This document shows positions 6,773 to 14,691 of a DNA stretch of 14,745 nucleotides, piece by piece. Numbering within the stretch: position 1 is the stretch's first letter; every line of letters starts with the position of its first letter. The notes under the pieces were generated by a model, which saw nothing but the letters and a program-made list of their open reading frames with translations, was not told the origin of the DNA and did not search any database. The stretch lies in contig CALBLI010000008.1 in the NCBI GenBank assembly GCA_937896065.1, forward strand, positions 1-14,745, in the 5' to 3' direction. The position numbers and the translations under genes were made by a program. Source of the DNA: an uncultured Caryophanales bacterium. Its GTDB lineage: Bacteria; Bacillota_I; Bacilli_A; RFN20; CAG-288.

Positions 6773-9665
6773 CGACTCTATTTCCTGTCATCGGATGAGA
6801 TTTACGGTATTGTTTAGAATATTTCTTATTATATTCTTTTTTCTTCTTTCTCATAGTTTTAGCATCACTAGAGAAGGAATTAAATAATATTTTCATAGCT
6901 CTTGATGATGCATATTTAAGCATAGGTATATATTTCTTTTCAGCTTTGACCATTGTTGACGCTTTAGGATGATCTCTTACTAAATGAATTGCATCAAATT
7001 CACAGACGGTTGTACAAAGTCCACAACCAATACATTTGTGAGGATCAACTACTGATGCACCGCATCCTAAACAGCGTGATGTTTCAATCTTTACTTGTTC
7101 TTCAGTCAAAGTGAGATGAGCATCTTCAAAGGAATTTTTATAATCAATATTTTCATCCATCTTTGCTTCTTGCCTTTGATAAGTATCATATCCTTTAACA
7201 AGAATATCTTTCTTATTTAAAGGAGTGAAGTTTCTTCTTTCAAAACCGATTGTCATTGATGCATTTTTATGAACGTGTCTATGAATAGCATCAGCAACAG
7301 CATGACCTGCGGCAACAGCATCAATTACAAATTTAGGACCAGTATAGACATCACCACCAACAAAGATATCTTCATCAGCTGTTTGATAAGTCATTTTATC
7401 AGCAATTGGATAATTACCATGCCAGAAAGTCACTTTGCTGCCTTCAAGTAATTTATCCCATTTAATTTCTTGACCAATAGCAGATATTAATTTATCAGCA
7501 TCTAAAGTGATAGTATCATTTTCATCATATTTAGGTGAGAATTTCTTGCTTTCAGGATCTATTACTTGAGTACATTTCTTTAAAATAACTTGTTTAACAT
7601 TATTGTTTTCATCAACAATAATTTCCTTAGGACCATAACTATTTAAAATAGTGATATTTTCATCTAATGTTTCATCAATTTCTTCTTTAGATGCAGGCAT
7701 TTCATTTCTACTTTCTAAAGAAACCATAGTTACATTACTAGCTTTTAATCGTTTTGCAGTTCTGACGCAGTCAACAGCAACATTTCCACCACCGATAACA
7801 ACAACATTACCAGTAAATTCTTTTTTAGTTTCTAAGGCGGCTGCTAAATAATCAACAGCAATTTCGCAATTATTAGCATCATCATGTAATAGGTTTGGTC
7901 TTTTACCACCTTGACAACCAATAGCTACATAAAAAGCTTTGTATCCTTCTTCTTTTAAAGAAGAGATAGTCACATCTTTTCCAACTTCACAATCAGTTCT
8001 GATTTCAACACCTAATGATTTGATAATTTCAATTTCTTTTCTAACAACATCTTTTTCAAGCTTATATGAAGGAATACCATATCTTAACATACCACCTGGT
8101 TCATTTCTTTTTTCAAAGACGGTGGGTTTATATCCTAAAAGTGCTAAATAATAAGCACAAGTTAGACCAGCAGGACCAGCACCAATGATAGCAATTTTAG
8201 TATCAAATTCACCCATAAGTGATGGAATTATTTTTTTAGGGACATATGGATGAGGTGAATTTAAATCATAGTCGGCAACAAATTTTTTAACTGCATCAAT
8301 TGAGACTGCCTCATCAATTGTTTTTCTAGTACACTCTTCTTCACAGCGTTTGTTGCATATTCTTCCGCAGACAGAAGGGAAAGGATTTTGTGTTTTAATT
8401 AAAGCTAATGCTTCTTGATATTTACCTTCTTTTGCAAGTTTTAAATAACCTTGAACTGGAACATGAGCAGGACAAGCTGCTTTACAAGGGGCCGTACCTG
8501 TCTCATATGTATCAGTTAATTTATGAGTATCACGATAATTTTCATCCCATGCATATGGTCCCCACTTGATTTTATCTGGTAATATTGCTTGAGGATATTT
8601 AAAATCACTTCCATCTTTATGACATAATTTTTGACCAAGTTTTGGAGCACCAGCTGGACAGATGGTAACACAAGCTCCACAGGCAACACATTTTTCCGGA
8701 GTAACTTTAGCAGTATAAGCACTTCGTGAAAGATTAGGAGTATTAAAAAGCATTGAAGTTCTTAAAGCATTACAAATTTTGACATTACAATTACAAATAG
8801 CAAATATTTTTTCAGTTCCATCAATGTTAGTTATTTGATGAACAAAGCCGTTATCTTCAGCTTTTTGTAGTATTTCAAGTGCTCTTTCTTTAGTGATGTA
8901 ATGACCTTTACCAGTTTCAGCAACATAGTCTGCCATATCGCCGACTTGTAAGCACCAATCATCTGGATCATCGGCGCATCCTTCACCAATAGTCCCCCTT
9001 GAGTATCTACAAGAACAGATACCTGCTGAAATATGGCCTTCGTATTTTGATAACCAATAAGATATTCTTTCTAAGTCAATTGATTTATTTTCAGTAGAAA
9101 TAGCTTTTTCAACTGGAATTACATGCATGCCAACACCATCACCACCTTCAGGAAGAAGCTGAGTGACACCAGCTAATGGAATGAAAGTCATTCTTTCAAA
9201 AAATGAGGCAATAGGTGGGTGATCATCGATTTGTTTCTTTTTAGAATTGAATAATTCAGCTGAACCTGGAACATAGAAAGGAAGAGAATATCTTTTTATT
9301 CTAGGTTTATCTTTTAATTCACCATTATGATCATAATTATTTCCATAATCATACTCAAGCAGGCCACTATCAGTCATTTTATCAAGAAGGATTTGAAGTT
9401 CAGCAGCATTAGGATGCTTTTTCTTATTCATCTTATAAAGCTGATCAAATGTGTAGTGCTCTCTTAGCTTCATTGTTAAAGCTACTTCTGCTTCTTCATC
9501 ACTTACAAGTTCTTTTAATCCCCAATATTCAGGATCATTACTGTTGATTCCAAAAAGTTTGTGTGGCACACAATCAGTAATTTTTTTACCGAGTTTTAAA
9601 ATCTTCTTACTAGGATTCTTTTCACCTTGATATTTAGAAACGGCTTTTTCATATTGTTCTGGCAT
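6765..9665 (-). CDS. Multidomain Fe-S flavoprotein, GltD/NfnB-like NAD(P)-dependent oxidoreductase
   Basis: A 966-residue soluble electron-transfer protein. Order: residues 1-130 with a short winged-helix-like stretch at about 60-106; a Cys-bearing domain at 210-300 (C217, C219, C230, C238, then C291, C293, C298); a ferredoxin motif C-x2-C-x2-C-x3-C-P at 326-337; and the GltD/dihydropyrimidine-dehydrogenase type Fe-S segment, C394 and C398 plus C433, C437, C441, C445. Next come the FAD site G-A-G-P-A-G at 495-500, the NAD(P) site G-G-G-N-V-A at 625-630 and the second FAD motif with G-G-D at 770-772. A C-terminal ferredoxin follows (C865, C868, C878, C881, C884, C888), then a Lys-rich tail. 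It probably passes electrons between NAD(P)H and ferredoxin-like carriers. The hypB stop and this start share one base (TAATG), with GGAGG just upstream. True partner and direction are unknown; it is not a normal glutamate synthase subunit. Confidence 0.85.
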   Translation of the reverse strand: MPEQYEKAVSKYQGEKNPSKKILKLGKKITDCVPHKLFGINSNDPEYWGLKELVSDEEAEVALTMKLREHYTFDQLYKMNKKKHPNAAELQILLDKMTDSGLLEYDYGNNYDHNGELKDKPRIKRYSLPFYVPGSAELFNSKKKQIDDHPPIASFFERMTFIPLAGVTQLLPEGGDGVGMHVIPVEKAISTENKSIDLERISYWLSKYEGHISAGICSCRYSRGTIGEGCADDPDDWCLQVGDMADYVAETGKGHYITKERALEILQKAEDNGFVHQITNIDGTEKIFAICNCNVKICNALRTSMLFNTPNLSRSAYTAKVTPEKCVACGACVTICPAGAPKLGQKLCHKDGSDFKYPQAILPDKIKWGPYAWDENYRDTHKLTDTYETGTAPCKAACPAHVPVQGYLKLAKEGKYQEALALIKTQNPFPSVCGRICNKRCEEECTRKTIDEAVSIDAVKKFVADYDLNSPHPYVPKKIIPSLMGEFDTKIAIIGAGPAGLTCAYYLALLGYKPTVFEKRNEPGGMLRYGIPSYKLEKDVVRKEIEIIKSLGVEIRTDCEVGKDVTISSLKEEGYKAFYVAIGCQGGKRPNLLHDDANNCEIAVDYLAAALETKKEFTGNVVVIGGGNVAVDCVRTAKRLKASNVTMVSLESRNEMPASKEEIDETLDENITILNSYGPKEIIVDENNNVKQVILKKCTQVIDPESKKFSPKYDENDTITLDADKLISAIGQEIKWDKLLEGSKVTFWHGNYPIADKMTYQTADEDIFVGGDVYTGPKFVIDAVAAGHAVADAIHRHVHKNASMTIGFERRNFTPLNKKDILVKGYDTYQRQEAKMDENIDYKNSFEDAHLTLTEEQVKIETSRCLGCGASVVDPHKCIGCGLCTTVCEFDAIHLVRDHPKASTMVKAEKKYIPMLKYASSRAMKILFNSFSSDAKTMRKKKKEYNKKYSKQYRKSHPMTGNRVDA

Positions 9666-10339
9666 TATTTATTCCTCCAATTATTAATTTCATCTTTTAA
9701 GATAGTGACTAAAGCATCAATACCTTCACCTTTTAATGCAGATATTTCAACTATCTTAGCTTTAGGATTTCTTTTTAAAATATTAGCTTTACATTTTTCA
9801 ATATTGAAGTTAAAGTAAGGAAGGACATCAATTTTATTGATGATGACTAAATCAGATACTTCAAACATTAAAGGATACTTTAAGGGCTTATCATCACCTT
9901 CAGGCACTGATAAGATCATACAATTTTTACTAGCCCCAGTATCAAATTCAGCTGGGCAAACTAGATTACCAACGTTTTCTAAGATGATCAAATCTAAATC
10001 GCTATAATCAAAATTATCTAGACCTTGCTTAGTCATTGATGCATCAAGATGACACATTCCTCCAGTATGAAGCTGAATAGCTTTACAACCTGTTTCTTTC
10101 AAGATTTTTAAAGTATCAACATCGCTATCAATATCAGCTTCCATAACACCAATTTTATAATCATCTTTTAATTTATTTAAAAGAGAAACTAATGTGGTTG
10201 TTTTACCACTTCCTGGTGCAGACATCAAATTTAGAAGAAAAACTTTTTTCTTCTTTAGTTCATCTCTTAACATATCAGCTTGCTTATCATTGTTTTCAAA
10301 GACTGATTGTTTGAGTTCAATAATTCTTACCTCATCCAT
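9665..10339 (-). CDS. hypB: Hydrogenase nickel incorporation GTPase HypB
   Basis: SIMIBI-class GTPase that powers nickel insertion with HypA. Start at 10339 (224 residues) chosen because AAGGAG at 10348-10353 lies eight bases upstream and the family's N-terminus begins here; an in-frame upstream start would add 13 non-homologous residues. Motifs: P-loop G-S-G-K-T-T at 43-48, E-A-D-I-D-S-D at 67-73, the metal site C96-H97 and C128 (G-G-M-C-H and L-V-C-P-A-E-F-D), and N-K-I-D at 168-171. It lacks both the N-terminal Cys-rich nickel motif of the E. coli type and a His-rich stretch, so it should deliver rather than store nickel. First gene of hypB-flavoprotein-hypA; it could also serve another nickel enzyme. 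Confidence 0.93.
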   Translation of the reverse strand: MDEVRIIELKQSVFENNDKQADMLRDELKKKKVFLLNLMSAPGSGKTTTLVSLLNKLKDDYKIGVMEADIDSDVDTLKILKETGCKAIQLHTGGMCHLDASMTKQGLDNFDYSDLDLIILENVGNLVCPAEFDTGASKNCMILSVPEGDDKPLKYPLMFEVSDLVIINKIDVLPYFNFNIEKCKANILKRNPKAKIVEISALKGEGIDALVTILKDEINNWRNK

Positions 10340-10351
10340 GTATATATCTCC

Positions 10352-10365
10352 TTTACATATGTAAA
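10352..10365. promoter_or_regulatory. 14-bp palindrome overlapping the hypB ribosome binding site
   Basis: TTTACATATGTAAA is a perfect palindrome within the predicted hypB leader, and its edge runs into the AAAGGAG sequence. It could be an operator for a repressor or a weak hairpin modulating translation. No known regulator can be named from sequence alone. Confidence 0.35.
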
Positions 10366-10385
10366 ATATAAAACCCATTTCATAT

Positions 10386-10414
10386 ATTATAAACGATATT
10401 AAAAGTATTTTTAA
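10386..10414 (-). promoter_or_regulatory. Possible promoter of hypB-flavoprotein-hypA
   Basis: On the minus strand a perfect TATAAT (10391 to 10386) lies 17 bases after a weak TTAAAA (10414 to 10409). The predicted start near 10380 gives a leader of about 40 bases with the ribosome binding site and the 14-bp palindrome. Confidence 0.4.
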
Positions 10415-10427
10415 ACTAAATTTGAGT

Positions 10428-10489
10428 ATTAATTTTTTATTAAATAATAAAGTGAAACAAAGCTACTGATATTATTTAAAAAAATTAAT
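10428..10489. repeat. Long AT-only inverted repeat at the ecfT 3' end
   Basis: The arms 10428-10449 and 10470-10489 pair over about 20 bases with a two-base bulge, around a 20-base loop (10450-10469). The repeat covers the ecfT stop codon (10485-10487). It may protect or end the ecf transcript; the stem is purely A/T and lacks the GC-rich base of a classic terminator. Confidence 0.5.
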
Positions 10490-11345
10490 TAGGTAAAGAT
10501 ATGTTGTAAAAATTATAAATATCAAATTTTAAAACAGCTTGAGTTATACATAAAGATAGAATCAAGATTAAAAGAAGAATAAAGATAATATCACTAATAT
10601 TTATCTTTCTTTCTTTATATTTAGTTCTTTTATCATCAGGATTGTATCCTCTTGATATCAAAGCATCTGCCAAAGTATCACTAGCTTGAAAGCTTGAAAT
10701 AAAAAGAGGAATGAGAAGCGAACTTATTGATTTAATTTTATCTTTGAATTTTCCATTTTTATAATCAACACCACGGCTAGCTTGTGCTTTCATAATTCTA
10801 CTAGTATCTTCAAATAAAGTAGGAATAAAACGCAATGCTAAAGATATAGCCATTGCAAGTTTACTAACTGGTACTTTGATTAATTTTAATGGAGAAAAAA
10901 ACCATTCTAAAGCTTTAGTCATCTCCATAGGTTTGCTAGTTTGTGAATATAAAGTTGTCATAGCAAGAATCAAAATAATTCTTGAAAAGACAATTGATAA
11001 ATTCAAAATAGTTGCATAATAAACGTTTAAATTACCAATTGTAAAGGCGATATCACCTGTTGTTTGACCAGGTATAAAGATATTTAAAACACATAAAAAT
11101 ACAATCATAAACCATAAAGCTTTTAATGATTTGAATAATTCTAGGAAATTTAATTTAGCAATAAAATTTAAAATGATGATGATAAGAAAGATGATCCCAT
11201 CAACAGTTACTGTCATATAAGATGAACCATAGCTTAAAAATGAAATTACCATAAAAACGACAAGATACATAAACTTGCTTCGATAATCTAGTTTATGAAT
11301 GATGGTGTTATAGTTTGTATATTTACCTAAAGCAATATTTTTCAT
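10485..11345 (-). CDS. ecfT: ECF transporter transmembrane protein EcfT
   Basis: Transmembrane scaffold that links the two ATPases to exchangeable substrate-binding S components for vitamin or metal import. The 286-residue length is slightly above the usual ~265. It has several hydrophobic helices (about 25-60, 75-92, 110-133, 205-222, 252-270). The two coupling-helix motifs that dock onto the ATPases are present: A-S-R-G at 189-192 and I-S-R-G at 230-233. Its ATG overlaps the ecfA2 stop as ATGA, with AGGTG just upstream, so translation is coupled. No S component lies in the window, consistent with a shared group II module. Confidence 0.93.
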   Translation of the reverse strand: MKNIALGKYTNYNTIIHKLDYRSKFMYLVVFMVISFLSYGSSYMTVTVDGIIFLIIIILNFIAKLNFLELFKSLKALWFMIVFLCVLNIFIPGQTTGDIAFTIGNLNVYYATILNLSIVFSRIILILAMTTLYSQTSKPMEMTKALEWFFSPLKLIKVPVSKLAMAISLALRFIPTLFEDTSRIMKAQASRGVDYKNGKFKDKIKSISSLLIPLFISSFQASDTLADALISRGYNPDDKRTKYKERKINISDIIFILLLILILSLCITQAVLKFDIYNFYNISLPN

Positions 11346-12253
11346 CTTTTACACCTGATGATTTCATCTTTTAAAGATGAAGCATCTTTAACCTTAGTTA
11401 AATCAATATTCAAACCTTTATTCTTTAAGTATATAGCCGCTTTTAAAGATATCGGCAGTTCTAAATTAGAATTTTTGATAAATTCATCATCTAAAAATAA
11501 TTCAAGAGGAGTAGTATCTTTAATTATTTTATGATTATCTAAAACAATGGCACGATTTGTAAAATTTAAAACCAAATCCATATCGTGAGTTGCGATGATG
11601 ATGCCAGTATTATTATCATTATGAAGTTTAGTTAAAATATTTAGAAGATTATTTTTTGAATCATTATCTAGACCAACTGTTGGTTCATCTAGGATCAAAT
11701 AATTAGGTTCAAATGCTAATATACCTGCTAGTGCTATTCTTCTTTTTTCACCACCTGATAATTCAAAAGGTGACTTATCATAATATGACGAGTCAATTCC
11801 AACAAGTTCTAAAGCATTTTTAACTCTTTCATCGATTTTATCATCTTTATAAAACCTTTTAACTCCATAACTTACATCATCAAAGACTGTATTTTCAAAA
11901 AGCTGATATTCAGGAAACTGAAAAACAACACCAACTTTTTTTCTTAAATCGATAATGTTTTTTATTTTCTTTTTATGTAAGCTTTTCATTTTACGATAAT
12001 TTATTTGATTGTCATTTTTATATATCAGTTTATAATCAATTATAAAATCATCAACATTAACTGAACCAGAAAATTGATTCTCAAGTCCGTTTAATGTTTG
12101 AATTAAGGTTGATTTGCCACTTCCTGTTTTACCAATTAAAGCTAAGATATCTTTTTTATCATATTCAAAATTGATGTCTTCTAAGACGTATTTCATTTTT
12201 TTATTTATCTTTTCATCATATGAAAAGAACAGATCTTTAACTATTACTGACAT
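11342..12253 (-). CDS. ecfA2: ECF transporter ATPase EcfA2
   Basis: Second ATPase of the energy-coupling factor module. 303 residues with Walker A G-K-T-G-S-G-K-S-T at 41-49, Q-loop Gln112, signature L-S-G-G-E at 165-169, Walker B ending L-D-E at 188-190 and H-loop His223. A lysine-rich insertion at about 74-105, before the Q-loop, is longer than in a minimal ABC ATPase. The C-terminal ~70 residues form the extra domain usual in EcfA proteins. Starts ten bases inside the ecfA1 end. Assigned as A2 by gene order (A1, A2, T) and by the L-S-G-G-E signature. Confidence 0.92.
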   Translation of the reverse strand: MSVIVKDLFFSYDEKINKKMKYVLEDINFEYDKKDILALIGKTGSGKSTLIQTLNGLENQFSGSVNVDDFIIDYKLIYKNDNQINYRKMKSLHKKKIKNIIDLRKKVGVVFQFPEYQLFENTVFDDVSYGVKRFYKDDKIDERVKNALELVGIDSSYYDKSPFELSGGEKRRIALAGILAFEPNYLILDEPTVGLDNDSKNNLLNILTKLHNDNNTGIIIATHDMDLVLNFTNRAIVLDNHKIIKDTTPLELFLDDEFIKNSNLELPISLKAAIYLKNKGLNIDLTKVKDASSLKDEIIRCKR

Positions 12254-13110
12254 AGCTTATCAAGTAACTCCGGCAATGAATTTACATCATCAAGATTAAA
12301 ATCATCTTTTAATTTAGATCTTAATTCATAATAGAAAGGTGCTTTAAGATGGACTTTATTTAGTAATGTTTCATCATTAAATAAAGTATTTTTATCACCA
12401 TCATATTCAATCTTTCCATTTTCTAAAAGAATGATGCGATCATAAAAATCAACTTCTTCAATATCATGAGTGATTGAGATTATGGTTAAACCTTTATTTT
12501 CTTCTTTCTTTTTTGAAATGATATTATCAATATCTATCCTAGCTTTAGGATCAATCATGCTTTTAGCTTCATCAAAAAGAAGAATATCTTTGTTTAAAGC
12601 AAAGATACTTGCAAGATTGACACGCTGTTTTTGACCACCAGATAAATAAGCAGGGTCTCTATCTTTAAATTCAAACATATCAATTTGTTTTAAAACTGAA
12701 TCTACTATTTCATCCATTTTAGATGGATCTACGCATTCATTTTCAAGTGAAAAGATGATGTCATCTTTAACAGTATTTCCAATAAATTGACTATCTGGAT
12801 TTTGAAACACTAGACCGATATTTTTTCTTACTTTGTATGATGAATCATCTGTTAATAGATAACCATTAATATAGATGTTACCTGACTTTTGAATTAAAAT
12901 CCCATCAATCAGTTTTAAAAGAGTTGTCTTTCCTGAACCATTATGTCCTAGTAGTGCTACCTTCTCACCTTTTTTTATTTTTAAAGAAATACCGTTTATG
13001 TCATTATCTTTATCATATGAAAAATAAAGATTTTCAATAACAATAGCATAATCTTTATATTCTTCTTTAAATATTAAACTATCTTTCTTCATCTTTTTTA
13101 TTTCTTTCAT
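12244..13110 (-). CDS. ecfA1: ECF transporter ATPase EcfA1
   Basis: First ATPase of the energy-coupling factor module. 288 residues with Walker A G-H-N-G-S-G-K-T-T at 55-63, Q-loop Gln103, signature L-S-G-G-Q at 156-160, Walker B ending F-D-E at 179-181 followed by A-K-S-M-I-D-P (family usually A-T-S-M-L-D-P), and H-loop His215. The start is uncertain. The ATG at 13110 overlaps the upstream gene by 32 bases and has no ribosome binding site. A second ATG at 13092 would remove six residues. Homology begins near residue 22. Operon order is small membrane protein, ecfA1, ecfA2, ecfT. Confidence 0.9.
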   Translation of the reverse strand: MKEIKKMKKDSLIFKEEYKDYAIVIENLYFSYDKDNDINGISLKIKKGEKVALLGHNGSGKTTLLKLIDGILIQKSGNIYINGYLLTDDSSYKVRKNIGLVFQNPDSQFIGNTVKDDIIFSLENECVDPSKMDEIVDSVLKQIDMFEFKDRDPAYLSGGQKQRVNLASIFALNKDILLFDEAKSMIDPKARIDIDNIISKKKEENKGLTIISITHDIEEVDFYDRIILLENGKIEYDGDKNTLFNDETLLNKVHLKAPFYYELRSKLKDDFNLDDVNSLPELLDKLCQ

Positions 13111-13342
13111 AAATAACTATTTGATATATCCAGTAACTTAAAAGAGAGATGATAAAAGCAGATAACCAACTATATATAAATATTAGATTAAATTTAGTCA
13201 AGTTAGCTGAATATATGATTCCATATAAAAGAGCTAATATCATCACAAATATTAAAGTGATGACAATAGATGCAGAGATGCATTTCTTATAATTAAATTT
13301 TGAATGATTTGTTTTCATAAATGTAACAATAAATTGTAACAT
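13079..13342 (-). CDS. Small two-helix membrane protein of unknown function
   Basis: An 87-residue protein if started at the ATG at 13342. An upstream TTG at 13363 would add seven residues and an internal ATG at 13318 would remove eight; none has a ribosome binding site. It has two hydrophobic helices (roughly K-C-I-S to Y-G-I-I and F-I-Y-S-W to Y-Q-I-V), basic residues before the first and a charged K-K-D-E-E-R tail. Both ends are probably cytoplasmic. It overlaps the ecfA1 start by 32 bases, so it belongs to the ecf unit and may be an accessory factor. I do not recognise a family. Confidence 0.55.
   Translation of the reverse strand: MLQFIVTFMKTNHSKFNYKKCISASIVITLIFVMILALLYGIIYSANLTKFNLIFIYSWLSAFIISLLSYWIYQIVIYERNKKDEER
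13322..13341. repeat. Direct repeat TGTAACA at the start of the ecf unit
   Basis: TGTAACA occurs at 13322-13328 and 13335-13341, 13 bases apart. The copies lie in the first codons of the small membrane protein or, if it starts at 13318, in its leader. Possibly a regulatory site; possibly chance. Confidence 0.2.
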
Positions 13343-13388
13343 TTTTGATATTAAAAATGACAATTTATAAAATTAAATTAATATGAGG

Positions 13389-13499
13389 TGAAATAAGGAT
13401 GTTAAAATTGTTGCTGTTATTTCATAAAATGTTAAAAATATGAAATAAGGAATTAAAAATATGCTTGTTATTTCATGAAATTGATATTTTATGAAATAA
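13389..13499. repeat. Array of five alternating TGAAATAA repeats upstream of fic
   Basis: The octamer TGAAATAA occurs on the plus strand at 13389-13396, 13441-13448 and 13492-13499 and on the minus strand at 13417-13424 and 13468-13475. Orientation alternates strictly and centres are 28, 24, 27 and 24 bases apart, so a 51-52-base unit is repeated about two and a half times. TGAAATAAGGA and TGTTATTTCAT extend the match between units. The array fills the gap between the ecf unit and fic. It reads as a multi-site operator and could also fold into hairpins. Confidence 0.7.
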
Positions 13500-13509
13500 T
13501 CATTATAAT
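13481..13509 (+). promoter_or_regulatory. Promoter of fic, with a repeat copy in the spacer
   Basis: TTGATA (13481-13486), a 17-base spacer and a perfect TATAAT (13504-13509) predict transcription from about 13516, giving a short leader with AAGGAGG at 13527-13533. The fifth TGAAATAA copy lies between the -35 and -10, where a bound repressor would block polymerase. Confidence 0.65.
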
Positions 13510-13537
13510 ATTACTAGTTATATTTCAAGGAGGAAAG

Positions 13538-14671
13538 ATGAATAGTATAAGAGCAGGTAAATATATTGAGGTCAATAAAGGCATTGCTAGTTACAAAGCC
13601 TATAAACCTAATCCATTACCACCATATCCAGAATTAGAAGTTGATGAAGAGATGGTATCTCTTCTTTCACTTGCACATAATCAGATAGGTAAGCTAGATA
13701 CTATGTCTTCTTTGATTCCAGATGTTGATTTATTTATTAGCTCATATGTTCGTAAAGAAGCACTACTAAGTAGTCAAATAGAGGGGACACAAGCAACTTT
13801 AGAAGATATTTTCAATCATGATATTGGCACATCAGTAAATTTAGATGTAAATGATGTTGTAAATTATGCTGATGCTTTAACATATGCAATTGATAGACTT
13901 AATCATTTACCAATATGTAATAGGTTATTATGTGAAACACATAAAGTTTTATTAAATAATTGCAGAGGTAATGAGAAGAATCCAGGCGAATTTAGAAATA
14001 GTCAAAATTGGATAGGGGCTGCAAATAGTAATATTAAAAATGCAAGATATATTCCACCTACTGTTGATGATATGAAAGATGCATTAAGTGATTTAGAAAA
14101 ATTTATCAATAATTACGAAATGAATATATTACTTAAAACAGCACTTGTTCACTATCAATTTGAAACAATTCATCCATTTTTAGATGGTAATGGACGCATT
14201 GGAAGAATGCTAATTATTCTTATGTTGATTTCAAATGGTATTCTAAAGAAACCCATCTTATATTTATCATTATTTTTGAAAACCAATCAAATAGAATATT
14301 ATGATAGATTGAGTGAAGTAAGAAAAAGCGGAAATTATGAACAATGGATCAAATTCTTTTTACAAGGTATTAATGAGACATGCATTGATAGTATCAATAT
14401 GATTGAAAATATGGATATTCTTATTAAAAAAGACAACGAAAAAGTTAAAAATAAAAATGAAGCAATAAATAAAGTATTTAATTATTTAAAGAAACATCCG
14501 ATAATAAATATAGTTGTCACAAGTAATGAACTTGGTTTGTCATATAATACAACTTCAAATGCTGTTAAAGATTTAATTGAATTAAATATTTTAAAAGAAA
14601 CATCAACTAAATCACGCAACCGCATTTTTGAATATGTTGAATACGTTGATATATTGAAAGCAGGGATATAA
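13538..14671 (+). CDS. fic: Fic family protein (AMPylase type) with C-terminal winged helix
   Basis: Fic proteins usually transfer AMP from ATP to hydroxyl side chains of target proteins. The start at 13538 (377 residues) follows AAGGAGG; an in-frame ATG at 13475 would add 21 hydrophobic residues encoded by the promoter region and is rejected. The catalytic motif H-P-F-L-D-G-N-G-R is at 212-220, complete with His212 and Arg220. The self-inhibition motif S-x3-E-G is at 78-83 (Glu82), making it a class II Fic with its own inhibitory helix. R-N-S-Q-N-W-I-G at 153-160 is also typical. Residues ~305-370 form a winged-helix DNA-binding domain, so it may control its own promoter. Target unknown; transcribed away from the ecf unit. 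Confidence 0.92.
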   Translation: MNSIRAGKYIEVNKGIASYKAYKPNPLPPYPELEVDEEMVSLLSLAHNQIGKLDTMSSLIPDVDLFISSYVRKEALLSSQIEGTQATLEDIFNHDIGTSVNLDVNDVVNYADALTYAIDRLNHLPICNRLLCETHKVLLNNCRGNEKNPGEFRNSQNWIGAANSNIKNARYIPPTVDDMKDALSDLEKFINNYEMNILLKTALVHYQFETIHPFLDGNGRIGRMLIILMLISNGILKKPILYLSLFLKTNQIEYYDRLSEVRKSGNYEQWIKFFLQGINETCIDSINMIENMDILIKKDNEKVKNKNEAINKVFNYLKKHPIINIVVTSNELGLSYNTTSNAVKDLIELNILKETSTKSRNRIFEYVEYVDILKAGI

Positions 14672-14672
14672 A
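14646..14672 (+). promoter_or_regulatory. Possible promoter at the fic 3' end
   Basis: TTGATA (14646-14651) and TATAAA (14667-14672) each match consensus at five of six positions, but the spacer is short at 15 bases. Initiation would be near 14679, just before the anti-repeat-like stretch. Confidence 0.25.
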
Positions 14673-14691
14673 CGGGCAACAGATAAGTCTT

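Noticed and set aside
8516..8722. 68-codon minus-strand frame inside the flavoprotein gene
   Set aside because: It lies in another frame of a gene with clear ferredoxin and GltD motifs and shows only repetitive hydrophobic composition.
13399..13443. 14-codon reading frame inside the repeat array (M-L-K-L-L-L-L-F-H-K-M-L-K-I)
   Set aside because: It lies wholly within the octamer repeats and the second unit does not preserve the frame, so it is more likely a by-product of the repeats than a leader peptide.
13389..13499. CRISPR array
   Set aside because: The repeated octamers alternate in orientation, are too short, and the intervening sequences are partly repeated, unlike unique spacers.
13475..13537. 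Upstream in-frame ATG giving fic a 21-residue hydrophobic N-terminus
   Set aside because: This stretch contains the TTGATA-17-TATAAT promoter and a repeat copy. The ATG at 13538 has a strong AAGGAGG, and Fic homology does not include a hydrophobic leader.
13343..13537. Riboswitch upstream of the ecf unit
   Set aside because: ECF genes often have vitamin riboswitches, but this gap is short and filled by the octamer repeats and the fic promoter; no conserved riboswitch core is seen.
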